A DNA stretch of 64,000 nucleotides. Source: Diphasiastrum complanatum. Its lineage: Eukaryota > Streptophyta > Lycopodiopsida > Lycopodiales > Lycopodiaceae. The stretch lies in NCBI GenBank assembly GCA_029204225.1, contig CM055110.1, forward strand, positions 35,171,397 to 35,235,396, read 5' to 3'. Under the pieces are notes generated by a model. It was not told where the DNA came from, ran no database searches, and saw nothing but the letters and a program-made list of their open reading frames with translations. Position numbers and translations under genes: made by a program. How positions within the stretch are numbered: the first letter of the stretch is position 1; each line of letters opens with the position of its first letter. Positions 20,170 through 31,053 of the stretch are shown here, one piece after another.

Positions 20170-22043
20170 CTCTCTGGCTGCAAGATGGGCAGCTGCAGGA
20201 ACTGTCCAATCCGGTCCATGAGCTCATACACCAGTCCAAGTGTCGACCCCTCGCTGTCAGCCATGCGGAGCACAATGTAGAGTGGTCGAAGCAGTCCTGA
20301 CAATGTCTGTGCATCCCTCCAGAACTGGTCTCCCCTCACCGTGGAAGAAAAGTGCTCCCCATCCTCAGTGTGCGGAAATGTACTGGCACCCCAAAGATCA
20401 CTGGCAACCATCTGTAGAAGCTGGGCCCTGCACCTGATCAAACGGTCGATGACCACCAAGTCGAATGCAAAGCGCGTGGGGGCTGGCTTACGGAGGTCCA
20501 GATGGCTAAACACCCGGAACATGGCAAGAACACGCCTCTTTCTGGTGACAAAAGTCACCAGGAAGAGGGCCTCCCGGACGATGGCTCTAACCCAGGGAAG
20601 TGCTCCAATGTCCCCCATCAAAAGGTCTATGCCGTGGGCTGCACAGGGGGTATGAACAATATGAGGGAACTCGGCCTCTAGCAGTACACCCATCTGAATG
20701 CAGTTCGTGGCATTGTCCGTCACCACCGTGACGACATGCTGTGGGCCTATGGCTAGGATGGAAGACCTGATGACATCAAACATGAACTCTGCAGATATGA
20801 CTCTCCCCCCCCTGCTGCAATCCACTGCCCTCAAAAACTGTGTGCCCATGCAGCTGGAGACCAGTATGTTGAGGATCGGCCTCCTCCTGACATCAGTCCA
20901 GCCATCGGACATGACGCTGCAACCGTAAGTGGCCCAGTGCCGACGCAGAGGCTCCATCTCTCTAGACAAGGACTCGACCCTATCCCCCAGCATGTGTGTG
21001 CGGACAACCTCTGAACTAGGGACTCTCCAGCTAGGGCTGACAGACTGTGCAAGGCGGAAGGCCCTTCTGAAGGGCTCAGAGTCGGTGATGGCAAAGGGCA
21101 GGTTCAGCTCGTAAACCAGACTGGCCACGGCCTGTGTGGCCTCTCTGTCCATGTGCGGCTGATGCGCGCCGCGAATGGTCTGCTGCACGAGGGCTCTCCC
21201 TGGTGGACGACGGGTGGTGGACCTCCAGCACGGTGCACCAACCGTGACGGGAATGGACGATGACGCGACAGGCTGGGCGCTGGTGGATGCATCGGCTGTA
21301 GACGTGGAATGGGGAGAGTGGGATGCACTGGCAGGGATGGGTGCAGCAGCATAGGTGGGGTGCACTGGTGGAGGGGCAACATCTGGCATGGGGTACGAAA
21401 ACTGCTGGCTGAGGAGGTCATCCGGATGGGAAGGGAAGGAAGAAGGGATCTCTTCCACATCCTCGAAGGCCCGCCCAGTACCATCCTGGGCCTGCTCGGG
21501 TGGCGGAGAGTCCATGAGAAAGTCGTAGACTGGTGGAGTGCGAGCAACAGTGGGTGGTGGTGGAACCGCAGTGGCAACTGTCGGACGCGATGGGACGGGA
21601 TCCACCGGAATCTGAGCAGATGGGGGTGCATGAGGCAGAGCTGTCTGAGGGGCAAAGGGACCAGAGGAGGATGCACTCCCTCTCCTCGTGCGTGCCAGCC
21701 AAGCAGGCAGCAACTCTGGGTTAGTCACATAAGGAGCGGTGCAAAATCGGAGAACGCCCTCCGAAATGGTGTTCTCCCCTGCCACGAGCCGCGGCCCGTA
21801 GGTGTCCAGTAGTCGCTGCCTGTCGGGGACGGTCATGCTGCCACAAGGGGCAGCATTCAAGGTGGCACCATTTTTGGCGCGTGCACCGAGCAGATGGCCT
21901 TTAAGGCGAGTGAGGGATGCAGCAAACTCGACGAGACAGTATCGGCAGCGCACGATCTTCTGACCGGTCTTGTTGGCCTTGTCGGCAACCCGCCTGACAA
22001 TGTCTACCTCGTCCCACAGACCGGAAAGGTCGGATTGCACCAT
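20170..22043 (-). CDS. hAT transposase exon 1: BED finger, DUF659, DDE core (copy A)
   Basis: 624 codons, uninterrupted, ending at a GTAAGC donor in phase 2. The ATG gives MVQSDLSGLWDEVDIVRRVA. A BED-type zinc finger spans residues 20-70 (C33, C36, H50, C67). Residues 120-290 are Pro/Ser-rich and disordered. DUF659 and the RNase H-like core follow: CSVMSDGWTD with Asp380, VVTDNATN with Asp443, and the CAAHGIDL motif with Cys467 and His470. Start chosen because the same ATG and peptide open copies D and E. Confidence 0.9.
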
Positions 22044-22136
22044 TGCAGATGAAATGAGGGATGGATTGCTGGAAAAAAAACAGCAGGGTTCACTGTTGGA
22101 GAGACGCTGAAAATGGGCGAATGCAGGGCAAAGGAA

Positions 22137-22622
22137 ATCAGATGCAAGGCAGGGCGTTGCGTGGGCGATGGGCGACGCAAGAAATCAAAGGCAGGCAAGA
22201 AAAACCAGCAGCGATGGCAGGGCGGAGAGGGCTCAAAAAAATTTCAGAGGAAATGCGAGGGGGGCGGGTAGGTTTAGGTAAAAAAAAATTAAAAAAAATA
22301 TTAAAAAATAAATATATTATTATATTGTGGTACCGCGCGGGACCTATGATATATATATCATAGGTCCCGCGGTACTGGGTACCGCGGGACCATACTGGTA
22401 CCGCGGTACCATGATGGTACCGCGGTACCACAATATAATAATATATTTATTATTTAATATTTTTTTTAATTTTTTTTTACCTAAACCTACCCGCCCCCCT
22501 CGCATTTCCTCTGAAATTTTTTTGAGCCCTCTCCGCCCTGCCATCGCTGCTGGTTTTTCTTGCCTGCCTTTGATTTCTTGCGTCGCCCATCGCCCACGCA
22601 ACGCCCTGCCTTGCATCTGATT
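22137..22622. repeat. Large palindrome where hAT copies A and B meet
   Basis: The transposase 5' ends of A and B lie head to head around the TA core 22349-22358 (CCTATG-(AT)5-CATAGG). From the core outward both sides carry the terminal repeat, a poly-T/A stretch, and the same transposase leader. The left arm lacks roughly 70 bases of the GGTACC-rich terminus that the right arm has. B leaves the homology at about 22,621. Confidence 0.9.
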
Positions 22623-23355
22623 CATTCCGTCGTGTGAAATTCATTCCGATCTGCTCATCCAGATCCAGCTCGACAGCGGGGACAGGATCCACAGCGGGGG
22701 CGGGTGGCTCCGGTTCCGGATTTCTCTGTTGAGTCTGTCGCAGCATCTCTCGGATATCTGCCTCTTGCTTCCGATGCCTCTCGTTGTGCCTTCGGATATC
22801 TTCCTCAAGCTTTCTCCTGGCTTCGCCCTCGGGCTTCGGTGGTATTCGCTCAGCCATCTCGATCGACCTTCTCCTCACAGCACCCTGATCCTTGAACACC
22901 CTCTCACAGCACCCTGGCTCTCAAACAGCCTCTCACAGCCTGTCACCGGCTCTCGCTTGCTCTCTCACTGTCTATCACTAGCCCTCTCACAGCCTCTGAA
23001 AATGCCGACCACAATGGCATTGTGAGTGCCTATTTATCCCCACAGCCTGATCGGCCATGTGGATCCCCATCATCCCTCCATGTGCCTCCGTACCTGCCCC
23101 CATGTGATGCTCCCCCCTGTGTTGGTCTCCCATTGGGCCCATGGTCTGCTCACCCACAATGCCCATGTGCCTCTGTACTTGCCCCCATGTGATGCTACCC
23201 CCCTGTGTTGGTCTCCCATTGGCCCCTCGGTCTGCTCACTCGCAGTGCCCATGTGCCATTGCAACAGTCCCCTGCATCATGTACTGTACCCTCTTTTTTT
23301 ACACCCAGAACCCCCTCTTTTTACTTTTTTTTGTCCTTTTTTGGTGTTAATATAT
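22359..23355 (+). mobile_element. hAT element B, deletion derivative without transposase
   Basis: Starts CATAGGTCCCGCGGTAC. About 260 bases of transposase leader run to CTTGCATCTGATT, then the sequence jumps directly to the 3' part of the second ORF (minus strand, from about 22,625), its start and promoter, and the poly-T region before the far terminus. All transposase exons are gone. The far terminus is missing: the sequence changes at about 23,350 into copy C. Confidence 0.8.
22630..22857 (-). pseudogene. Truncated second ORF of hAT copy B
   Basis: The minus strand opens MAERIPPKPEGEARRKLEED from an ATG at 22857 and follows copy A closely to MNFTRR, where the deletion fuses it to inverted transposase leader. 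The conserved RRQLIMVRERAA tail is lost. Confidence 0.8.
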
Positions 23356-23749
23356 ACAGGGGATTGTACAGAGGGGGCTGTACAGGGGGAACTGTAGGAG
23401 AGCAGACCTTGGGGTCAATGGGAGTGCAGCATGTGGGGGAGCAGCAAATCCGGACACGTACACCGTCACATGGGCACTGTGGGGGAGCAGACCACGGACC
23501 CAATCGGAGTGTAGCATGTGGGGGAGCAATACACGGGGCAGGTACAGTAGCACATGGGATCATCAACAACTGCAAATGGGGAAACAGGTTGTGGGGTTAA
23601 ATAGGCACTCACGAGGCTGTGAGAGAGAGGCTGTGAGAGGCATTGTGAGAGAGAGCCAGTGAGAAGCTACGAGAGAGAGGCATTGTGAGAGGCTGTCACA
23701 GACCCAGTGAGAGGCTGTGAGAGGGAGGCTGTGAGAGAGCCAATGAGAG

Positions 23750-24459
23750 TGTAAGAGATCCTAACACCACAGTAGGGCAAACACTAACTGATCCACCCAA
23801 CCTTGCCTACTCCCTGATATAGAGTAAGCCCCTCCTAGCCCAGTGTGAGGACTGGTAGCATGCTACTGCCAAGTGTCGGCCACGTGGCATTGACGTGGCC
23901 GACTGCACGTCGGGACCCAACTGGGGGCCCTATCCTGCTGATAGGGTCCCTAGGCTGTGTTAGGCCCGCCATGGCTATGGACCGTGCTGGGGCACACTAC
24001 TCACACTGTCTTGCCCTGTTGGTCATGTACGTTGGACACGACCCTGACTGTGGTATCTGACCTATCTGTGTTCTCTAGGGTTCGGCACTGGTTACGAGTA
24101 GTGTAAGAGATCCTAACACCACAGTAGGGCAAACACTAACTGATCCACCCAACCTTGCCTACTCCCTGATATAGAGTAAGCCCCTCCTAGCCCAGTGTGA
24201 GGACTGGTAGCATGCTACTGCCAAGTGTCGGCCACGTGGCACTGACGTGGCCGACTGCACGTCGGGACCCAACTGGGGGCCCTATCCTGCTGACAGGGTC
24301 CCTAGGCTGTGTTAGGCCCGCCATGGCTATGGACCGTGCTGGGGCACACTACTCACACTGTCTTGCCCTGTAGGTCATGTACGCTGGACACGACCCTGAC
24401 TGTGGTATCTGACCTATCTGTGTTCTCTAGGGTTCGGCACTGGTTACGAGCTCGTAACA
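23750..24459 (-). repeat. Chromovirus 3' LTR with internal tandem duplication
   Basis: 710 bp, TGTAAGAG...CTCGTAACA. It consists of two nearly identical units beginning at 23750 and 24102 (period 352), joined through GTTACGAG-TAG-TGTAAGAG; only the second unit has the full CTCGTAACA end. The partner LTR has the same structure. Confidence 0.92.
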
Positions 24460-24473
24460 CTCCCTCCCCCTTA
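24460..24473 (-). other. Polypurine tract of the chromovirus
   Basis: The plus strand reads CTCCCTCCCCCTTA directly beside the LTR, so the minus (sense) strand has a purine run ending at the LTR start TGTTACGAG. This fixes the direction of the element. Confidence 0.8.
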
Positions 24474-27106
24474 AGAACCGTCTTGGTCCCCTAAGACAAA
24501 GTCTGGAAAAATCTTGCGAAGGACGCTGCCTCTTTCCCAAGTGGCATTCTCAACAGGCTGATCATTCCACTTAACCAGATATTCTCGGTATAGAGTATGA
24601 CGAGTCTGCGTCTCTCTACTATCAAGAATCTCCTCTGGTTCATGTGGAGGTTGTTGAGGATCCAATGGGAGAACTAGAACACTGTCCCCTACCAGATTGT
24701 CTGATATGGTTAAGGCTTTTCGTAACTAACTTACATGAAAGACTGGAAAAACCTTACTGCTGTGTGGGAGTTCTAGTTCATAGGTGACCTCGCCTAGTCT
24801 CCTACTGATGGTAAAGGGACCACAATACCTTGGAGACAACTTAGCACACACTCCTGATTTGAGGGTTTTAGAGTCAACTGGGACTCTCAAGTAGACTTTC
24901 TCACCAGTGGAGAACTGCACATCCCGTTTGTGTGGATCTACATAATGCCTGGCTCGATCCTGGGATTGTCTAATGCTACGCTTAGCATGTTCTATCATCT
25001 GGTTTAGGTCTTCTAAAAAGTTTCTGGCTGCTTCCAACTTTTTCTTGTTTAAACCCTACAGCTGTGGGTGAGCGTGGCTGAAAACCGTACATCAGCATAA
25101 ATGGGCTGTATCCCGTAGCTGAATGTTTGGTACTGTTGTAAGCAAACTCTAATATCGAGAGATACTCCTCCCAATTAGTCTGCTTCTTGCTGACGTATGC
25201 ACGAAGCATATCCTCCAGCACCTGATTTACTCTTTTTGTTTGACCGTCCCGGTGGTACTCATATTAAGTTTAGTATGGAGATGATGGAATACTGCCCTCC
25301 AAAAATTTCCATTAAACTTATTGTCCCGGTCGCTGACTATGCCGGAAGGTAGACCGTACAATTTAAATAGCCCGTCTACAAACAACCTCGCTAACTCTGG
25401 AGCTCTAACGGTTGTTTTGGTCGGAATGAAATGAGCCATTTTGGTCAGACGGTCAACTGTGACCCATATAGCGTCATTACCCTTTTGTGTTTTAGGCAGG
25501 CCTACTATAAAATCCATGGAGATACTCTCCCATTTACCAGCTGGTATTTCTAAGGGATGCAACAACCCTCCTGCCTTTAAACGCTCTGCTTTATTTACTT
25601 GACATTTCTGGCAACTGGTTACATACTGGTGGACGTCCTTTTTCATACTGGGCCAAAAAAATTGCCTACGAAGAAGCTCATAGGTCTTCTGTATGCCTGG
25701 GTGTCCCGCACTAGGATTGTCATGACATTCATATAGGACCTGCTGCCTATAATCCTCTGAATTGGGGACACATACTCTATCTCTATAGAGCAAGTACTCA
25801 TCCTGAGTGGAATACCGTTTCCATTTGAATCCTTGAGTCAACTGACCCTCAACCACTGGGGTTTGCTTGGGTAATACAAGCTCAGAATCCTCAACGTCAT
25901 CTGACGACGTGTACTCGGACTCATCATCATCCTCAACGGAAGCTACCGTTTTCTTGGATGAACTGGTACCAGCCCCGGGAACTGGTTCTGGAGTTTGTAA
26001 CTGTCTGTTCTGGACTGAGTTCCAGATAATAGAGAAGAATGCATCATGCTGGCATTTCCCTCTCAAGGACTCGAGTAACTCATTACGAATCTGAGTAAAA
26101 CTCAGCTCGTTTATCATAGGCATTCTGCTAAGGGCATCTACTACTGTATTGAATTTTCCACGCCTATATCTAATAGACATGTCAAACTCTTGCATCAACT
26201 CTGCCCAACGAGCTTTCCGACCTCTAAGCTCAGGTTGATTGCAAAGGTATCTGAGACTCTCATGGTCTGTCAGGACCTCAAAGTTGGCACCATACAAATA
26301 ATGCCTCCAAGTCTTAAGGGCATGGACTATAGAAAAGAGTTCCTTTTCATAGGCATTGTACCTAGTCTGAGCTGGCTCGAGTTTTTTACTCTCGAACGCA
26401 ACTGGTCGTCCACCCTGAGTTAGCACAGCACCTACTGCAAAGTCGCTAGCATCTGTTTCGACCACAAATGGCTGATTGGGGTCGACGACTTTTAAAACTG
26501 GTGCTGTAGCTAAGGCTGTTTTGAGAGCATCAAAGCTCTCCTGCTGCGCGGACTCCCAAATGAACTCCTTTCCCTTCCCCTTAAGGAGATTTGTCATAGG
26601 GACTGCTATCTGAGCATATTCCTTGACAAATCGTATGTAATATCCCGCCAGACCAAGAAAGATCTGAAGTTCCAAAATATTCTGAGGTCTCAGCCAACTA
26701 AGTATGGCTTTAACCTTATTTGGGTCCATCTTAATCCCATCTGAAGAGATAATGTGACCCAAATATGCTACTTCTTCAACGAAGAATTCACACTTGGATT
26801 GTTTAGCATAGAGCTTATGCTTTCTGAGCAGTCGAAACACCTTTCTGAGGTGTTTTAGATGCTCCTTTCTCGTTTTGCTGTAAACGAGGATGTCATCTAA
26901 AAATACAACTACAAACTTCCCCAAGTATGGTCTGAGGACACTGTTCATCAAGGTCATAAAGGTAGCTGGAGCATTTGTGAGCCCAAATGGCATCACCTTA
27001 AACTCATAATGACCGTGACGAGAGACTTGATGATATCCCGATCTGAGGTCTATTTTGCTGAAAAACTTAGCCCCGTCGAGTTGATCAAACAAGTCGTCTG
27101 CCCGAG
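24471..27106 (-). pseudogene. Chromovirus RT, RNase H, integrase and chromodomain (broken)
   Basis: Main open frame 25227-27106. RT starts mid-domain at [20 protein letters not shown], with about 13 residues missing after SGYHQV; its FLDDILVYS active site is kept. RNase H ([16 protein letters not shown]) and integrase follow ([32 protein letters not shown]). At about 25,230 a lesion removes the HPQTDGQTE segment; two shifted frames continue (24982-25221, 24726-25037) and a chromodomain closes it at 24471-24665 (HTLYREYLVKWNDQPVENAT W). Confidence 0.92.
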
Positions 27107-27816
27107 TGTAAGAGATCCTAACACCACAGTAGGGCAAACACTAACTGATCCACCCAACCTTGCCTACTCCCTGATATAGAGTAAGCCCCTCCTAGCCCAG
27201 TGTGAGGACTGGTAGCATGTTACTGCCAAGTGTCGGCCACGTGGCACTGACGTGGCCGACTGCACGTCGGGACCCAACTGGGGGCCCTATCCTGCTGACA
27301 GGGTCCCTAGGCTGTGTTAGGCCCGCCATGGCTATGGACCGTGCTGGGGCACACTACTCACACTGTCTTGCCCTGTTGGTCATGTACGCTGGACACGACC
27401 CTGACTGTGGTATCTGACCTATCTGTATTCTCTAGGGTTCGGCACTGGTTACGAGTAGTGTAAGAGATCCTAACACCACAGTAGGGCAAACACTAACTGA
27501 TCCACCCAACCTTGCCTACTCCCTGATATAGAGTAAGCCCCTCCTAGCCCAGTGTGAGGACTGGTAGCATGCTACTGCCAAGTGTTGGCCACGTGGCACT
27601 GACGTGGGTGACTGCACGTCGGGACCCAACTGGGGGCCCTATCCTGCTGACAGGGTCCCTAGGTTGTGTTAGGCCCGCCATGGCTATGGACCGTGATGGG
27701 GCACACTACTCACACTGTCTTGCCCTGTTGGTCATTTTCGCTGGACACGACCCTGACTGTGGTATCTGACCTATCTGTGTTCTCTAGGGTTCGGCACTGG
27801 TTACGAGCTCGTAACA
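27107..27816 (-). repeat. Chromovirus 5' LTR with the same internal duplication
   Basis: 710 bp, units starting at 27107 and 27459 (period 352), same TAG junction and same CTCGTAACA end as the left LTR. A few substitutions separate the LTRs (for example AAGTGTTGGCC in the last unit). Its inner edge abuts the RT codons directly. Confidence 0.92.
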
Positions 27817-27878
27817 GAGAGCCATTGAGAGGCTGTGAGAGCCAGTGAGAGCCAATTCGAGAAACAGGGTGTTGTGAG

Positions 27879-28244
27879 ATGGCGGAGTGCATACTACCAA
27901 GGCCTGAGGGCGAAGCCAGGAGGAAGTTCGAGGAAGATGTCCGAAGGCACAACGAAAGGCATCAGAAGCAAGAGGCAGACATTGCAGAGATGCTGCGACA
28001 GGCTCGACAGAGAAATCCGGAGCCGGAGCACCCAGCCCCTGCTGTGCCCCCTGCCCCCGCTGTCGAGCTAGATTTGGATGAGCAGATCGTAATGAACTTC
28101 ACACGACGGCAGCTCATCATGGTCAGGGAAAGGGCTGCCTGCCGTCGGGCTAACCAGGAGGCAGCTCGGGCTAACCGGGAGGCAGAGCGAGAGCGACAGA
28201 ACAATGCACCTGATGAGGGCGAGGAGTCAGTGGAGGATCCATAG
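27879..28244 (+). CDS. Accessory 121-aa ORF of hAT copy C
   Basis: Opens MAECILPRPEGEARRKFEED and ends EGEESVEDP; exactly the same length as in copy A, with scattered substitutions (AEMLRQARQRNPEPEHP) but no indel or stop. Conservation of the frame in a diverged copy whose transposase is gutted suggests past selection on this protein. The chromovirus sits in its 5' leader and separates it from its TATA-like box near 23595. Confidence 0.75.
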   Translation: MAECILPRPEGEARRKFEEDVRRHNERHQKQEADIAEMLRQARQRNPEPEHPAPAVPPAPAVELDLDEQIVMNFTRRQLIMVRERAACRRANQEAARANREAERERQNNAPDEGEESVEDP

Positions 28245-28639
28245 AAATGTTTAGAATAGATGGGGTCTAGCCGTATTGTTATTTTGATACATCTCATGAA
28301 TTAATGTACGGTGTGTTTTTTGTGCAACGCGTGCCTGGTGTATTGCAATGTAATGTACGTGTTCATGAAATGCTATAAAGGGGGTTGTATTTCTGTGTTG
28401 TGCATCTGCTATCAATCTCTGTAGTTGAAACTAATTGAAATTATGCACATACCATTCAAAATAAAATTGAAAACAGAGCATCGCAATCACAAATCGACAA
28501 ATACAAAATGTGCAGCGAATAAAGTACGTCCAACACTGGATATAATATGGAAAATGGTTTGAATACAGTGTTCGACCATTTGGCCGCCAAACATGGAACA
28601 TGACATCAAATTGCTAAAAATAAAATAATAGAGCTACAA

Positions 28640-29265
28640 TCAATGCTTTGGCTCTGACTCAGACGAATGCTCCGGGGACAACTCAGGGCCCCGAGCTGAC
28701 TCTTGCAGCCGATATCTGTGCCTGTCTGGAACTGGCATGGGCTGTGTATCCAAGGGAGAAGACTCGTCATTCTCATCCTCCCAATCTGCCTCCACATCAG
28801 CCCCCAAGCAAGCTAAACCAACAACACCTGCTCTAGCTGGCTGTAATACTGCACCTCTACCCTGTAACTGGAGTCCTGCAAGGTCGTCCTCTCTTCCCTG
28901 GCTGTTTCTGTGCTCTGCCTTTCTTCTTCGGTGCACCCTTGGGCCTTCCTGGCCTTTTGCGGACAAGGGGAGCCGTCAATGCCTCATCACCCCCATGCAG
29001 ATCACCTGGCAGGCTAGGCTGGGCCCAAGCTGCGGCCGGCTGGGATAGAGAAGCCAAAGATGGGTGTCCCTGTGCAGCTGATAGTGGAGGATAGGTCCGT
29101 GGTATGTGTGCCCGTGGGGCTGCTGCTGGTGGAGGAACTGGCTGTGGAGGGGCCGTCCTTGCAGGAGGCAAGTACAGCGGCGATATGTACTGAAAGGGGC
29201 GCTGCGGTGGCCGGTACTGGTACATCCTGGGTGCTGCCAGAGGAGCTGGTGCCGTGGGTGCTGCA
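28640..29265 (-). pseudogene. hAT transposase C-terminal tail, copy C
   Basis: Two minus-strand frames carry the Pro-rich region, KRPGRPKGAPKKKGRAQ and KRGRPCR AT-hook-like blocks, then the acidic end SSESEPKH. A frameshift lies near 28,860. Upstream exons are missing. Confidence 0.75.
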
Positions 29266-29460
29266 GTTATGAACGTAGCCACGGCTGATCTAGATTTAGT
29301 CTATGAAAGCATCACATAAGCAAGACTTAACCCTAGAAAGCAGGAGAGAGAAAGCTTAAAGAGACTAAAGAAGGAGATCATATCATAAGCCAAGTAACAA
29401 ATGACACAGAATCCCTACTTATAGCCAAGAGGAAGCCCTAAAAGGAAGCTTCCAGTGGCT
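29266..29460. other. Unrelated filler replacing the transposase core in hAT C
   Basis: About 195 bases not found in A, D or E lie between the Pro-rich tail and the N-terminal exon. The minus strand contains GGCTATAAGTAGGGATT, which resembles a TATA region of an LTR. The source was not identified. Confidence 0.55.
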
Positions 29461-30096
29461 AGGATGGGAAGGGAGGGAGGAAGGGATCTCCTCAACATCC
29501 TAGAAGGCCTCGTCACTGGCATCCTGGGTCTGCTCTTGCTCGGGCTGTGGAGAGTCCATGAGAAAGTCGTAAACTGGGGGAGTGCGAGCAACAGTAGGTG
29601 GTGGTGGAACTACCCTGGCACCTGGTGGACGCGATGGGACGGGATCCACCGGAATGGGTGCAGATGGGGGTGCGTGTGGTGGAATTGTCTGAGGGGGGTG
29701 AGGGGCAAAGGGACTGGATGAGGATGCACTTCGTCTCCTCGTGCGTGCCAACCAAGCAGGCAACAACTCGGGGTCAACCACGTAAGGCGCGGTGCAAAAC
29801 CGAAGAACACCCTCCGAAATGGTGTTCTCCCCCGCTGCAAGTTGTGGCCCGTAGGTGTCCAGAAGTCGCTGCCTGACGGGAACGGACATGCTGGCACAGG
29901 GGACAGCATTCAGTGTGCCACCATCTTTGGCACGTGCCCCGAGTAGGTGGCCTTTAAGGCGAGTGAGGGTGGCAACGAACTCGGCCAGACAATATCGACA
30001 GCGCACAGTCTTTGCACCGGACTTGTTGGACTTGTCGGGAACCCGCCTGACAATGTCCACCTCGTCCTACAGATCGGCAAGGTTTGAATGCACCAT
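29461..30096 (-). pseudogene. hAT transposase N-terminal exon, copy C
   Basis: The ATG at 30096 begins MVHSNLADL and then a TAG where copies A, D and E have TGG (Trp10). After it, EVDIVRRVPDKSNKSGAKTV and the BED finger (CRYC..LKGH) are open to about 29,500 and end in the Pro-rich region before the filler. Confidence 0.8.
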
Positions 30097-30385
30097 TTCT
30101 GTAGAAGGAACTGGGGAAAGAAGGCAGAGATGATTGTGAGTGCGATAGGAGGCGGATGGCTGGAAAAACCACAACAAAGGCCGAAATAGCAGTAGCGGGG
30201 GAGGAAGCGATCAGTGCAACGTGAAGACAGTATGATGGCAAGGAGTGGGCGGACAGCACAGAGGGCGCGGACAACAGGGAGGGCGCGGACAGCAGCGCGA
30301 TGAGCAGGGAGAGAGATGAAGCGAGCGGGGGGGTTAGGTTAAAACGAAAAAGTCAATATAAAAATATTAAAGAATATTAAATCCT

Positions 30386-31053
30386 GTGGTACCACAATAT
30401 ATAATATATATTTTTAAAATATTTTTTTTAATTTAAAAAAAAATAAAATAAAATCAAGTGGGCAATATGGGTATCAGCTTGAAGCTGTTGACGAGAGCAG
30501 TGCATTTATGCAGGTTGCCGGTTCTGACGAGAGCGAACAGCCAAAGGACCAAGGGGATGCAAAACACCATTGGGACCCCGCGGGCCGCGGGGGGGCTACC
30601 AAACCCCCCAAACCCCCCGCCGGGGGGATACCGCCCCCCGGACCCCCTGTTTCTCGGGGGGCTACCGCCCCCCCCCAAGACTTGTTGCTATATAGAAACT
30701 GTAATCTAGCCATCTCATAACCATCATGGTCTCACAGTAGACCCTATACTAACAACCGTGCTCAATAATGGCTTCTCCTCATAACGGGGGCCTTACAGAT
30801 CTGAGCTCACGGTTAACTAGTGACTACTTAGCTGTCTAACACATTTTGTAGCTGAAAGCACCGACAACCTGCATAAATGTAGTGCTCTCGTCAAGAGCTT
30901 CAAGCTGATACCCATATCGCCCACTAAATTTAAAAAAAAAAAAAAAAATTAGAAAGTGGTGCCGCCCTCGTACCGCAGATTTTTGGGCGGCACCATAATG
31001 GCGATACCACCATTATGGTACTGCGGTACCATAATGGCGGTACCACGTGCCAC
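30386..31053. mobile_element. Interrupted MITE-like derivative of the same hAT family
   Basis: After copy C, an AT-rich stretch (30396-30456) is followed by the 469-bp element and then a transposon terminus (30955-31053: GTGGTGCCGCCCTCGTACC... CCACTATG) of the ORF2-side type. The simplest reading is a short derivative like that at 34718-35053, split by the 469-bp element. Inference from end types only. Confidence 0.5.
30457..30925. mobile_element. 469-bp terminal-inverted-repeat element with GC-rich core
   Basis: Inverted repeats of about 64 bp (30457-30520 against 30862-30925) with about five mismatches, beginning AGTGGGCRATATGGGTATCA. The middle has a very GC-rich block (30575-30680) of GGGGGGCTACC and CCCCCC runs that could fold on itself. 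No coding potential; superfamily not assigned. Confidence 0.8.

Larger units (their letters stand above)
16174..22348 (-). mobile_element. hAT element A, best-preserved copy
   Basis: A 6.2-kb element bounded by CATAGTACC at the left and GGACCTATG at the right, flanked on both sides by the 8-bp duplication ATATATAT, the length typical of hAT. It holds a four-exon transposase gene on the minus strand and a 121-codon ORF on the plus strand, converging. The terminal regions are packed with GGTACC palindromes. It starts inside a TCTA/TA microsatellite. The catalytic core is open; only the C-terminal tail carries lesions. Confidence 0.9.
23750..27816 (-). mobile_element. Gypsy (chromovirus) insertion in hAT C
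   Basis: Flanked on both sides by the 5-bp duplication GAGAG (23745-23749 and 27817-27821). Two 710-bp LTRs enclose 2.65 kb of internal sequence that holds only the end of the polyprotein: RT, RNase H, integrase and chromodomain on the minus strand. The primer-binding site, gag, protease and the first part of RT are absent, so it is non-autonomous. Confidence 0.92.
23356..30400 (-). mobile_element. hAT element C, internally deleted and interrupted
   Basis: Same orientation as A: second ORF on plus, transposase on minus. More diverged than A, B and E. The left terminus is missing at the fusion with B, and the right end stops at GTGGTACCAC near 30,386-30,395. A chromovirus (23750-27816) sits in the leader of the second ORF. 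The transposase middle (DUF659, catalytic core, exons 2-3) is replaced by about 195 bases of unrelated sequence. Confidence 0.8.

Noticed and set aside
21104-21812. His/Pro-rich and Trp/Gly-rich open frames opposite and within transposase exon 1
   Set aside because: Other-frame shadows of the Pro-rich linker of the transposase.
24102-27455. Element bounded by the inner LTR units only, with two extra solo LTRs beside it
   Set aside because: The GAGAG duplication lies outside the outer units and both sides share the TAG junction, so each LTR is one 710-bp unit.
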